DNA of 64,000 nucleotides, taken from contig JALSRK010000076.1 of NCBI GenBank assembly GCA_026984795.1, positions 209,980-273,979 of the forward strand, given 5' to 3'. The position numbers were made by a program, and so were the translations under genes. The notes beneath the pieces are model-generated. The model had not been told where the DNA came from and made no database searches. It saw nothing but the letters and a program-made list of their open reading frames with translations. This DNA is from Solibacteraceae bacterium. GTDB taxonomy: Bacteria; Acidobacteriota; Terriglobia; Bryobacterales; Bryobacteraceae. This document shows, piece by piece, positions 17,089 through 25,347 of this stretch; positions within the stretch are counted from its first letter, which is position 1, and the number at the start of each line of letters is the position of its first letter.

Positions 17089-17772
17089 ATGCGAGTTCGA
17101 ACGATTCTCTGCTGCCTGTGGGGCGCGGCTGTCTTTTACGCTCAGCAGCCCGCGCCCGATACCCACCGGATGCAGATCACCTTGGAGCGGCAAACCGAAA
17201 ACGGCGCCTGGGAGGTGATCGATCCCGGCCTGGTGCTCCAGAAGGGTGACAAAGTGCGCTTCCGCTTCCAGGCCAATTTCGACGGCTACCTCTACGTGAT
17301 GAACCAGGGCACCAGCGGCCGGTACGAGCTACTGTTCCCCCGCGAGGAGACCGGTGAGGACAACCGCATTGAGGCCGGCGTCGAGTACCGGATCCCGGCG
17401 ACGCAGGCCTGGTTCCGCATCGACGGGCCGCCGGGCCACGACATCGTCTATTGGATGGTGACGCCGCTCAAACTGGGCGGCGCGCCGAAATACCGCCCGC
17501 TGCCGCCTCCGCCGAAGCCGCTGCCCCCGCCGGCGAACCTGCTGCCGCGTTGCGACGATTCGATCTTTCGGGCCCGCGGCGTCTGCATAGACTCTTCGGC
17601 CGGGCCACGCCAGGTAGGCAAGGAAGAAGATTTGCCGCCGAATCTGGCCCGCGTGCCGGAGCTTCGCAGCCGGGAACTGGTGATCATGCGGAAGGGCGAG
17701 GAAGCGGTGATCTCATCGCCGGCCGTCGCCCAGGCACCGGTGCTGTACGAGTTCCGCATCGCGCACAAATAA
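17089..17772 (+). CDS. Exported DUF4384-domain protein
   Basis: A 227-residue exported paralogue of the preceding protein. After a signal peptide (MRVRTILCCLWGAAVFYAQQ) comes a DUF4384 domain at about 28-125: LQKGDKVRFRFQANFDGYLYV, then LLFPREETGEDNRIEAGVEYRIP, matching the first protein's FRAGDRIKLRVEANEDGYLYIV strand for strand. A Pro-rich stretch (about 142-160) and a tail with two cysteines (LPRCDD and GVCIDSS), possibly disulfide-bonded, follow. Only one base separates it from the upstream stop, and 13 bases from the caspase gene. Having two free-standing DUF4384 proteins suggests a hetero-complex with the caspase protein. Confidence 0.85.
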   Translation: MRVRTILCCLWGAAVFYAQQPAPDTHRMQITLERQTENGAWEVIDPGLVLQKGDKVRFRFQANFDGYLYVMNQGTSGRYELLFPREETGEDNRIEAGVEYRIPATQAWFRIDGPPGHDIVYWMVTPLKLGGAPKYRPLPPPPKPLPPPANLLPRCDDSIFRARGVCIDSSAGPRQVGKEEDLPPNLARVPELRSRELVIMRKGEEAVISSPAVAQAPVLYEFRIAHK

Positions 17773-17785
17773 GGGGGGAGAGGCC

Positions 17786-19873
17786 ATGTGGAAACCGCTG
17801 ATCGCTTGGAACCTGATCCTGGCCGCCACAGCCGCGGCAGGTCTCGGACAGCAAAAGCCCGCCACCCAAGAGCGCGATCTGCGCGTCGAGGCCGACACCA
17901 CCGAGACCCGGCCCTTGATCCCTGAGCCGGGCAAGGTGGTGATCCCCCGCAGCTACGCCGTGGTGATCGGAATTTCGAAGTACCAGAACCTCTCCGCTGA
18001 ACAGCAGCTCCATTTCGCCGAGCGGGACGCCCAGGCGATGTATTCGATCCTGATCAGCCCCGAGGGCGGCAACTTCCGCGCCGAGAACGTCCACCGGCTC
18101 ATCGGGCCGGATGCCACACTAGCGAACCTGAAGCGCGAGCTCGAAGAATGGCTGCCTTCGGTAGCCAAGCCTGAGGACCGCGTGCTCGTCTACTTCGCCG
18201 GGCACGGCTTCGTCGTAAACGGCACGCCATACCTGGCGCCGTACGACTTCAAGGTTGACGACGTCGCCGCCACGGCTTACCCGATGGAGCGGCTGGGCAA
18301 GGTCTTCGGCTCCAAGATCCAGGCCAAGTGGAAAGTGCTGATCACCGACTCCTGCCACAGCGGCGCTATCACGCCCGAAGCGGCGGCCCGGACAATCAAC
18401 CGTTCCCTGCTCGATCTCAGCACCTCGATCTTTTCGCTCACCGCCAGCCGCGACCGCGAGCGCTCCTTCGAGAGCGAGGATTGGGGAGGCGGCCACGGGA
18501 TCTTCACTTACTACGTGGTCCGCGGTCTGGAAGGCGCTGCTGACGACAACGGCGACGGCATCGTGACGGCGGATGAGTTGGCCGAGTACGTCCACCGCAA
18601 CGTGCGCGAGGCTACCGGCGGCCGCCAGAACCCGACCTCTGAGCGGGGCAGCTTCGATCCCAACATGCTGCTGGCTTACGTGCCGAGCCGCATCCGGGCC
18701 CCCGAGCCTGCCGCGCCGAAGTTCGGCGCCCTCATCTTCGAGACCAACATGGACGGCGTCGAGGTCTTCGTGGACGGCAAGAGCGTCGGCGTGGTGAACC
18801 GCGACAAGCCCCTGCGGCTGCCCGGCCTGACCCCCGGCGCCCACACGATCAAAGCCGTCAAACAGGGTTATGAGCCGGACGGTCCGCGCGAGGAGATGGT
18901 CTATCCGGGGCAGGAGAAGACCGTCAGCATCAAGATTCTGATCCTCAGGCGCCGCAACCGCGCGGCGGTGGAAGCCTTCGACAAAGGTCTCGAGTACTAC
19001 CAGCGGGGTTTCGCCAATAACTATCGCAAGGCGGTCCGCCACTTCCTCCGGGCGCTGGAGATCGACCCGAAGTATAGTCAGGCGGCCCTCTATCTCGGCC
19101 GCACCTACAATGCCCTTTACGAAGAGCAGAAGGCCCAGGAGTATTTCCGGAAAGCCATCGAAATCGATCCGGACTATATGGAGGCCCGGGCCAGCTACGC
19201 CGGCATGCTGCTCGACATCGGCGACGTCGATGAGGCGATTCGACAACTCAACGTCGTCGTCCAGCGCCGCCCCGACGATGAAGTGGCGCTCTATCTGCAG
19301 GCCCAGGCCTTCCGGATGAAGGGGATGTATGAAGAATCGATCAAGGCGGCCCGGCGCTCGATCCGGCTGGCGCCGAACAACCCCGAGGCCCATTTCTGGT
19401 TGGCCGAGAGCCTTCGCTTGAGCGGGCAGTACGGCGAGTCGATCCCCGAGTACGAGGAGTACCTGCGCTTGAGCGACTTCAACAGCAAACTCGCCGGGAA
19501 GCTGAACTATTACGTGCTCGGCTTCCTGATTGGCCACGGCAAGAAGAAGCGCGCCGCGCAGCAGGACATCTGGCGCGACCTGCGCAGCCTGGCCTACTTC
19601 GGCATCTGCGACGCCAACCGCAAACTGAAGAAATACGAAGAAGCGATCCGCTATTGCCGCAAATCGCTCTCCTACGATCCGCAGGATCCTTACGTCCACT
19701 ACGCCCTGGGGCTGGCTTACGCCCGCGAGGCTCAGAATGAGGGCAGCGTTGAACTGCTTGCCGCCGCGTGCAAGCACTTCCGCGCCATGCTCGACATCAA
19801 CCCTTATATGGCGGAAGCCGACTACGCCCGCAAGAACATCGCCAGCATCCAGGGCTACCTGCCCTGCCAGTGA
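17786..19873 (+). CDS. Exported caspase-family protease with EF-hand loop, PEGA domain and TPR repeats
   Basis: A 695-residue protein, last gene of the sigma/DUF4384 cluster. A signal peptide (MWKPLIAWNLILAATAAAGLG) is followed by a peptidase C14 domain at about 52-300. The catalytic dyad is H140 (YFAGHGF) and C190 (TDSCHSG). Between the p20 and p10-like parts is a canonical EF-hand loop, D253 to E264 (DDNGDGIVTADE), so calcium may control activity as in metacaspases. A PEGA domain covers about 313-385 (GVEVFVDGKSVG), and at least seven TPR-type helix pairs fill 395-690. GGGGAGAGG precedes the start. Caspase folds cleave after Arg/Lys or Asp; the export signal places it outside the cytoplasm, which is unusual. 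Confidence 0.92.
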   Translation: MWKPLIAWNLILAATAAAGLGQQKPATQERDLRVEADTTETRPLIPEPGKVVIPRSYAVVIGISKYQNLSAEQQLHFAERDAQAMYSILISPEGGNFRAENVHRLIGPDATLANLKRELEEWLPSVAKPEDRVLVYFAGHGFVVNGTPYLAPYDFKVDDVAATAYPMERLGKVFGSKIQAKWKVLITDSCHSGAITPEAAARTINRSLLDLSTSIFSLTASRDRERSFESEDWGGGHGIFTYYVVRGLEGAADDNGDGIVTADELAEYVHRNVREATGGRQNPTSERGSFDPNMLLAYVPSRIRAPEPAAPKFGALIFETNMDGVEVFVDGKSVGVVNRDKPLRLPGLTPGAHTIKAVKQGYEPDGPREEMVYPGQEKTVSIKILILRRRNRAAVEAFDKGLEYYQRGFANNYRKAVRHFLRALEIDPKYSQAALYLGRTYNALYEEQKAQEYFRKAIEIDPDYMEARASYAGMLLDIGDVDEAIRQLNVVVQRRPDDEVALYLQAQAFRMKGMYEESIKAARRSIRLAPNNPEAHFWLAESLRLSGQYGESIPEYEEYLRLSDFNSKLAGKLNYYVLGFLIGHGKKKRAAQQDIWRDLRSLAYFGICDANRKLKKYEEAIRYCRKSLSYDPQDPYVHYALGLAYAREAQNEGSVELLAAACKHFRAMLDINPYMAEADYARKNIASIQGYLPCQ

Positions 19874-19903
19874 GCCGGTGCTTGTCCCGGCCGACTGCGC
19901 GCC

Positions 19904-20602
19904 CTACCGGATATAAAAGAGGCTGAGCCGGGGCAATCCTTGGGATTCGAGCAGCCGGCGCTCGAGAAACTGCTTTTCGAGCATGGCCAGTTGCTCGGCC
20001 GACATCTTGCCGCGGTACGGCCGCAGGTGGCGGTCCAGTTCTTTCCGGGCCTCGAAGAGCTCTTCGTCGGACTGCGCCAGCCGGGCGATGCTGGCCATCT
20101 TCTCCTCGAGGGCGCTCAGCCGCTGCTCGAGCTCCTCGAGATTCCCGTAGTGGGTTTCCAGATCGGCGAGGATCTTCTCGAGCCCCTGGGCCACCGGCGT
20201 GTAGACGTCGCCGCGGGAGCGCAGCATCTCGAGCCCTTGCTCGAGATGCCGGCGGACCTCGTCAATGGAGAACGGCGGGGCCGCCTCGCGGGCCGGCTGG
20301 GCCGGCTCCCGGCCGGCCATCCGCTCGGCTTCTTCCATGACCGCCTGAGCGCAGTAGGCCAGCGAGTTGATCATCCGGAACCTGGCCGAACGCTTCCGGG
20401 CGCGCCATGTCTCGAAGGCGCGGTCGATGCCCCGCAGGACGGCCTCGAGCGGCACCCCGGCGTTCTTCCAGCTCTCGATCAGCGCCCAGTCGAGCGGGGA
20501 GAGCAGGAACCAGCCGGTGCCGCGGGCGCGCTGGAAGTGCTCCTCGATCTCAGTGAAATAGTTGAAGTAGTTCAGCTCCCAGCGTTCCTCTTCCGTGCTC
20601 AC
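19904..20602 (-). CDS. Conserved helical protein of unknown function, coupled to coaX
   Basis: A 232-residue protein. The N-terminal 95 residues are helical with a conserved look (NYFTEIEEHFQRARG, then LLSPLDWALIESWKNAGVPLEAVLRGIDRAFE), reminiscent of DnaD/replication-initiator-like helices, but I cannot assign a family. A linker rich in Ala/Pro and Glu is followed by a coiled coil at about 145-205 (LEELEQRLSALEEKM). No signal peptide or membrane segment is present. It begins with GTG, whose GTGA overlaps the stop of coaX by four bases, so its translation depends on coaX. Its conserved link with pantothenate kinase in related genomes would be worth testing; I only infer it here. Confidence 0.75.
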   Translation of the reverse strand: MSTEEERWELNYFNYFTEIEEHFQRARGTGWFLLSPLDWALIESWKNAGVPLEAVLRGIDRAFETWRARKRSARFRMINSLAYCAQAVMEEAERMAGREPAQPAREAAPPFSIDEVRRHLEQGLEMLRSRGDVYTPVAQGLEKILADLETHYGNLEELEQRLSALEEKMASIARLAQSDEELFEARKELDRHLRPYRGKMSAEQLAMLEKQFLERRLLESQGLPRLSLFYIR

Positions 20603-21372
20603 TGCTTCCCCTTCAGCCGGGCCCAGATCAGCTCGAGCCCGCGCAGGGTGAGGTCCTCGTCCACGCTCTGGATCCGCCGCGATTCGGCGGCCACGAGTTT
20701 GGCCTCGCCGCCGGTGGCGACGACCTTGGTCGCGTCTCCGAGCTCGGCAACCAGGCGGTCGAGAATCCCGTCCACCATCGAGACCATGCCGTGGTAGAGT
20801 CCCGACTGGATGCTACCCACGGTGCTGGTGCCGATCAGCTTCTCGGGACGCCTGAACTCGACCATCGGCAGGCGGGCGGTGCGGGCGAACAGGCCGGCCG
20901 TGGCGATGCCCACGCCCGGGCAGATGAGGCCGCCCAAGTAGCGGGCATCGGTCGAGATCACATCGAACGTGATGGCGGTGCCGAAGTCTACCACGACGCA
21001 TGGGCCGCCGAAGCGGTGGTAGGCGGCGACGCTGTTCACCACCCGGTCGGCCCCGACTTCAGCCGGATTGTCGTAGGCGATCTCCAGGCCGGTGTCGGCC
21101 TCCGGAGTGACGAAGACCGCTTCCCGGTGAAAGTACTCCCGGGACATGGCCGCAAGTACTGGATCGAGCGGCGGCACGACGCTCGAGACGATCAGCCCGT
21201 CGATGGCCGCCAGGTCCAGGCCGGCCAGGGCGAAGAGGTTCCGCAACAGAATGCCCCACTCGTCGGCGGTCTGCTCGTGGACAGTTCGCAGCCGCCAGCG
21301 GTGTATCAGCTCCCCGTTGCGGAACACGCCGATCGTGATGTTCGTATTGCCGGCGTCGAGCGCGAGGAGCAT
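20599..21372 (-). CDS. coaX: Type III pantothenate kinase
   Basis: A 257-residue CoaX-type kinase that phosphorylates pantothenate, the first step of coenzyme A synthesis. It uses an ASKHA-fold ATPase. The phosphate-1 motif is LLALDAGNTNITIGVF at the N-terminus; the second conserved block is PAEVGADRVVNSVAAYHRF; the phosphate-2 motif is VVDFGTAITFDVIS. The C-terminal VATGGEAKLVA gives the adenosine motif. There is no Shine-Dalgarno; a TACACT hexamer sits 9 bases before the ATG, which suggests a leaderless transcript. It is the first gene of a two-gene unit with the coiled-coil protein. Confidence 0.96.
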   Translation of the reverse strand: MLLALDAGNTNITIGVFRNGELIHRWRLRTVHEQTADEWGILLRNLFALAGLDLAAIDGLIVSSVVPPLDPVLAAMSREYFHREAVFVTPEADTGLEIAYDNPAEVGADRVVNSVAAYHRFGGPCVVVDFGTAITFDVISTDARYLGGLICPGVGIATAGLFARTARLPMVEFRRPEKLIGTSTVGSIQSGLYHGMVSMVDGILDRLVAELGDATKVVATGGEAKLVAAESRRIQSVDEDLTLRGLELIWARLKGKQ

Positions 21373-21380
21373 ATGCCACT

Positions 21381-21386
21381 AGTGTA
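21381..21386 (-). promoter_or_regulatory. -10-like box directly before coaX
   Basis: TACACT on the minus strand ends 8 bases before the coaX ATG, so a transcript starting 6-7 bases downstream would begin 1-3 bases before the start codon. There is no Shine-Dalgarno and no visible -35. Confidence 0.4.
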
Positions 21387-21426
21387 AAGAACCGCCGCGG
21401 GGCGGCGGACGGCCCGGCACTTGCGG

Positions 21427-22371
21427 CTATTGGGGGCCTGAGGGGTTGCCGGTCGGCCGCTTCCGGCGGTGCTGGAGGAACCAGTTGTAGAGGTCCCAGC
21501 CCTCGTAGACGCGGTTCCAGACGCTGTGGCCCTGGTCCTCGTGGACGGTGAACCGCACCTCCGGGTGGCCCGCCTCTTCGAGCTGGACGGCGGAGCGCAG
21601 GATCCACTCCGGCCGCACCACGCGGTCCCGGCCCCCGGCGAAGATCCAGATCGGCAGCCGGGCTTCGGCGATCCGGACCACGGTCTTCGGGTTGGCCGCC
21701 CCGCAGACGGGCGCCACTGCCGCCCAACGGTAAGGGAAGGCTGCGGCGAAGTGGAACGTTCCGAACCCGCCGTAGCTCAGGCCGGTGACGTAGACGCGGT
21801 CCGGATCGGCGCGGAACTCGGCGAGCGTCCGGTCCACCATGTTCAGCACGTCCTTTTCGTAGACCCACCAGCCTTGCGGCGGACCCTCGTCGCCCCAGGG
21901 CGGCTCGACGCCGGTCGGCTCACGGCTCATCCGGGGCGCCTTCCGCGGGCCCGGCGGCCGCTTGCTCCGGGCCTCCTGCCGCGCTCGGCGCAGCTCCGGC
22001 TCGAGCGGCGGCATCTGCGGCGAAATGATGATGAAGGGCAGGTCGCGCCCCTTCACCCAGGCCTCCTTGAGCGGGCCGTGCTTGAGCACCCGGTCCAGCT
22101 CCTTCTTGCCGTCGCCGCGCTCGCCGCCGCCGTGCAGGAACAGGATCACCGGCCAGAGTCTGCCTTTCTCGGTCTCGTAGCCCTTGGGCAGGTAGACGAA
22201 GTAGTCGCGCTCCCGGCCGGTCACCGTGCTGGTGTAGGAGCGGCGCAGCAACTGCCCCGCCGACCGGCCGTCCACCTGCGTGGCGGGCTGCGGCTGTGCC
22301 GATAGTCCGGTGGCGAGAACTCCCAGTGACAGGATCCAGCGCCCCGCGGCGCCAACGGTGCAGTTTCTCAT
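21427..22371 (-). CDS. Exported alpha/beta-hydrolase (esterase/PHB-depolymerase-like)
   Basis: A 314-residue serine hydrolase with a signal peptide (RNCTVGAAGRWILSLGVLATGLSAQ). The fold is recognisable from VILFLHGGGERGDG (oxyanion site), the nucleophile elbow GLSYGGFGTF, the acid residue in WIFAGGRDRVV and the base in HEDQGHSVWNRVY. The elements match the dienelactone hydrolase/feruloyl esterase-like 'phospholipase/carboxylesterase' set. I chose the ATG of MRNCTVG since GGAGG lies 8 bases before it; an in-frame TTG overlaps that ribosome site and can be rejected. A charged insert (RRARQEARSKRPPGPRKAP) interrupts the domain. The substrate is unknown; plant polymer breakdown would fit. Confidence 0.87.
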   Translation of the reverse strand: MRNCTVGAAGRWILSLGVLATGLSAQPQPATQVDGRSAGQLLRRSYTSTVTGRERDYFVYLPKGYETEKGRLWPVILFLHGGGERGDGKKELDRVLKHGPLKEAWVKGRDLPFIIISPQMPPLEPELRRARQEARSKRPPGPRKAPRMSREPTGVEPPWGDEGPPQGWWVYEKDVLNMVDRTLAEFRADPDRVYVTGLSYGGFGTFHFAAAFPYRWAAVAPVCGAANPKTVVRIAEARLPIWIFAGGRDRVVRPEWILRSAVQLEEAGHPEVRFTVHEDQGHSVWNRVYEGWDLYNWFLQHRRKRPTGNPSGPQ

Positions 22372-22460
22372 GAGCGTTGCCTCCAAGGGCCGGCGGCGGC
22401 TTCGGTCCCGGCCGGCGGCCCATCCGGCTATTACATCACGGCTTGCCCTTCGAGGCCGTT

Positions 22461-24167
22461 ATGAGAAAATATTCGCCCATGACTGGGACCCCTCAGCCTA
22501 CGCTCGCCGACTACGAGACCCGATTCGCCGGGCGCCACCGGCTCCACGACGTCGTCGCCTACTGGGCGCGGCGCAAGCCGGACGCGCCGGCGGTGATCCA
22601 CCACGACCGGGGCGTAGCCGACACCTGGAGAGAGTTCGACGAAGCCACGGCGCGCCTCGCTGCCGCGCTTCTCGAGCTAGGCCTCGGCAAGGGTGACTTC
22701 CTGGCCACGTCGCTGCCGTTCACCCGCGAGCACATCCTGCTGGAGTACGCCTGCTTCCGGATCGGGGCGGTGCACGTGCCGCTCGACTTGCGGCTCTCGC
22801 CGGAAGAGGTGCTGCGGAGCGTCGCTCAGGTGCGGGCCGCCGGCTACGCCTTCCTGGGCAAGACGCGGGCGGCCGACTTCCGGGAGCTGGGACGGGCGGT
22901 GAAGGCCCACTGCCCGTCGGTGCGGGTCCTGCTGCAGTTCTCGCCCGAGGAGGAGACGATCGAAGGGGCCGAGCCCTACGCCGCCGTCGCCCGCCGCATG
23001 GCCGGGGCCGGATCGGAGGCGCTGGGGGCCGTGGCCGAGGCGTCCGGGCAGGTGCGCGAGGACGACGGCGCCCAGGTGATCTTCACCACCGGCTCCACCG
23101 GGGCGCCCAAGCCGGCCCTGCTCACGCACCGCTCCATCACCGTCCAGAACATGTGCCTCGGGGCGGCCTTCTTCCGTGAAGACTGGCGCGTGCTGGTGAA
23201 CCTGCCCCCGTCGCACGTGGGCGGCCAGGCCGAGCTATTGATGACGACGCTGTTTACCGGGGCCACGGCGGTGGTGCTCGAGATCTTCGATGCGGCCCGC
23301 TCGCTCGAGGCCATCCAGAAGCACAAGGTCCAACTGATCGGCCAGATCCCGGCGATGTTCCAGCTCGAATGGCGGCTGGGCAGCTACGGCTCCTACGAGC
23401 TGTCGAGTCTGGAGGCGGTGGTCTACGGCGGCCAGGCCGCGCCCCGGCCGATGCTCGAGAAGATGCGTACCATGGCCCCGGGCGTGGCCACCGGCTTGGG
23501 GCTGACCGAGGCGTCGGGCTTCTGCACCTATACGCCGGTCACCGGCGACGTCGATGAGGTAGCTCGCTCGCTGGGCTACGACATGCCGGCATACCGGATG
23601 TCGATCCGGCGGCCGATGACCGAAGACGGCAGCGCGGGCGAGGAGCTTCCCGACGGGGAGACCGGGCACGTCTGCTTCCAGGGGCCTCAGACCTTCGCCG
23701 GCTATGTCAATAATCCCGAGGCCACGAGGCGGACCCTTTCCTCCGACGGCGTCCTCTACACCGGCGACATGGGCTACCGGGACGCCGGCGGGCTTCACCT
23801 CGCCGGGCGCTCCCGCTGGGTGATGAAGCCCCGCGGCTACCAGGTCTTCCCGGGACAGGTGGAGGAGCACTTCCTGAAGCTCTCGGACCGGGTGGCCGCC
23901 TGCGGGGCGGTGGGCGTGGAGCACGGCCTGTTCACCGAGGGTATCGTGGCCTTCGTCGAGAAGAAACCGGGCGCCGAGCTGACCGTGGCCGAGCTCAAGC
24001 GCTACGCCCGCTCCCTGACCGGCTACATGCGGCCGCAGCACTACGTGGTCCTGGAGCCGGGAGCGATGCCGTTGAACCGCGTGGCCAAAACCGACTACGT
24101 CCGGCTGGCCGAGATGGCGCGGCAGGAGGTGGAGCGGCTGCGGGCGGCCGGCCAGTGGGACGGCTGA
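22461..24167 (+). CDS. AMP-dependent acyl-CoA synthetase/ligase
   Basis: A 568-residue ANL-superfamily enzyme that would activate a carboxylate as acyl-AMP and transfer it to CoA or a carrier. The P-loop motif is IFTTGSTGAPKPALLTHRS. The A5 motif is GLTEASGF. The A7/A8 region reads YTGDMGYRDAGGLHLAGRSRW, with the hinge D and R of a GR[ST]K-like motif. The C-terminal catalytic Lys is in PLNRVAKTDYV. The start ATG of MRKYSPMTG has GAGG 6 bases upstream; an ATG six codons later is an alternative. The context is similar to 2,3-dihydroxybenzoate-AMP ligase or fatty acid ligases; the substrate is not readable. Confidence 0.9.
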   Translation: MRKYSPMTGTPQPTLADYETRFAGRHRLHDVVAYWARRKPDAPAVIHHDRGVADTWREFDEATARLAAALLELGLGKGDFLATSLPFTREHILLEYACFRIGAVHVPLDLRLSPEEVLRSVAQVRAAGYAFLGKTRAADFRELGRAVKAHCPSVRVLLQFSPEEETIEGAEPYAAVARRMAGAGSEALGAVAEASGQVREDDGAQVIFTTGSTGAPKPALLTHRSITVQNMCLGAAFFREDWRVLVNLPPSHVGGQAELLMTTLFTGATAVVLEIFDAARSLEAIQKHKVQLIGQIPAMFQLEWRLGSYGSYELSSLEAVVYGGQAAPRPMLEKMRTMAPGVATGLGLTEASGFCTYTPVTGDVDEVARSLGYDMPAYRMSIRRPMTEDGSAGEELPDGETGHVCFQGPQTFAGYVNNPEATRRTLSSDGVLYTGDMGYRDAGGLHLAGRSRWVMKPRGYQVFPGQVEEHFLKLSDRVAACGAVGVEHGLFTEGIVAFVEKKPGAELTVAELKRYARSLTGYMRPQHYVVLEPGAMPLNRVAKTDYVRLAEMARQEVERLRAAGQWDG

Positions 24168-24191
24168 GGCCCGGCGGCCCGGCAGGGCGGA

Positions 24192-25037
24192 TCAGCCCCG
24201 GACGCTGGCGGACGGGATGCGCTTGACGATGTCGCGGAACTGCTCCTCGCTCTCGCAGCCCACCGTGAAGCAATCGACGAAGTCCTGGGCGAGCTGGAAC
24301 TGGAGGAACTCGTCGATGCGGTCCGGATGCATGCCGAGGCCCAGGACCTTCATGCCGATGATGCCCTTGCCGTTGCGCTTCATCTTCTGAAGCACCGGGA
24401 TCACCTGGTCCGGGCTGGCGTCCATGCGGATGCCGTCGGGGTTCAAGCGGACCAGGTCCACCTCGATCCAGGGATGCTCGGCGGCCACCTTCAGCGCCTC
24501 CAGCGAGTGGCACGAGATGCCCACCGTCTTGACGATGCCCTTCTGCTGGGCCTCGCTCAGGACCTCCATGGCGCCCTTGCGGGCCTCAGGCCAGTTCGGG
24601 CGGGTCTCGGCATGCAGCAGTACGATGTCGAGATAATCGGTGCCGATCTCGCGCCGGAAGCGGTCCAGATCTTCTTTCATGTCCCTGGCCGAGTCCGAGA
24701 TGGTCTTGGTCATGATGGCGACCTTCTCGCGCGGCACGCGATTTAGGGCCTCTTTGAGGTGTGGATGGGAGCCGTACTGGTCGGCCGAGTCCCAGAAAGT
24801 GACGCCCTCGTCGAAGCCGGCTTCGAGCAGCTCGGCAAGCCCCCGCACCCCGAGCTTGCGGGTCTGGTTGGAACTGCCGCCCCAGCCCCGGGTCCCGGTT
24901 CCGATGGCCATGCGGCTCAGCTCGAGCTTGCGCGGCCCCAGTTGAACGCGGTCGTTGGCGTGTTTCTTGGCGCCGGCGATGGCCCCGAACGGGAAGGCCG
25001 CGGCCAGCCCGGCTTTGAGGAAGGATCGTCGTTTCAT
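24192..25037 (-). CDS. Tat-exported aldo/keto reductase
   Basis: A 281-residue reductase beginning MKRRSFLKAGLAAAFPFGA, a twin-arginine signal. The AKR barrel has all four catalytic residues: D83, Y88 (FWDSADQYGS), K111 (IMTKTISD) and H142 (LLHAE). The NADPH site is less clear: the final KMKRNGKGIIGMKVLG part and CFTVGCESEEQFRD are the usual late-strand features. Tat export fits a cofactor-loaded enzyme folded in the cytoplasm, as in many acidobacterial and planctomycete oxidoreductases. The gene converges with the AMP-ligase gene, 24 bases apart. No physiological substrate can be named. Confidence 0.9.
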   Translation of the reverse strand: MKRRSFLKAGLAAAFPFGAIAGAKKHANDRVQLGPRKLELSRMAIGTGTRGWGGSSNQTRKLGVRGLAELLEAGFDEGVTFWDSADQYGSHPHLKEALNRVPREKVAIMTKTISDSARDMKEDLDRFRREIGTDYLDIVLLHAETRPNWPEARKGAMEVLSEAQQKGIVKTVGISCHSLEALKVAAEHPWIEVDLVRLNPDGIRMDASPDQVIPVLQKMKRNGKGIIGMKVLGLGMHPDRIDEFLQFQLAQDFVDCFTVGCESEEQFRDIVKRIPSASVRG

Positions 25038-25281
25038 GGTCCCCTCTGTTCAGCAGTAGTTCCGATGGCGGCGGCCGGCCTGCTTCGCCGGAGCGCCTGT
25101 GGCCATCATAAACAAATCGGGGCTCCGGTGGGCGGGCGGCGCGCTTCCCGTAAAGCTCTTAGTACGAACAGCCGAAGAGTAAGGTAAGGGCAATACGTGT
25201 GCAAACCTTGTGTCCGAGGGCGGACGGCCGCGCGCCGGTTGACAACCCCGATGGGGATTACCGGTACGGGAGTACCCTCAA

Positions 25282-25310
25282 TTGACGTAGTACTAGGCCC
25301 GGCATAGAAT
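25282..25310 (+). promoter_or_regulatory. Sigma-70 promoter of response-regulator gene
   Basis: TTGACG (25282-25287), 17 bases, TAGAAT (25305-25310): a near-consensus promoter giving a start about 30 bases before the ATG. A 5-bp inverted repeat GGTAC-GGGA-GTACC (25263-25276) lies just upstream of the -35. The rest of this 310-base gap (25038-25347) has no gene that I can support. Confidence 0.68.
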
Positions 25311-25347
25311 CATAGAATTGTCAGGGAGCAGTGGTAGGGAATCAACC

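Noticed and set aside
18119..19777. Open frame of about 550 codons antisense to the caspase gene
   Set aside because: It lies fully opposite a clear gene, has a composition rich in Arg, Ala, Gly, Val and Asp typical of the reverse frame of G+C-rich coding DNA, and no recognisable fold.
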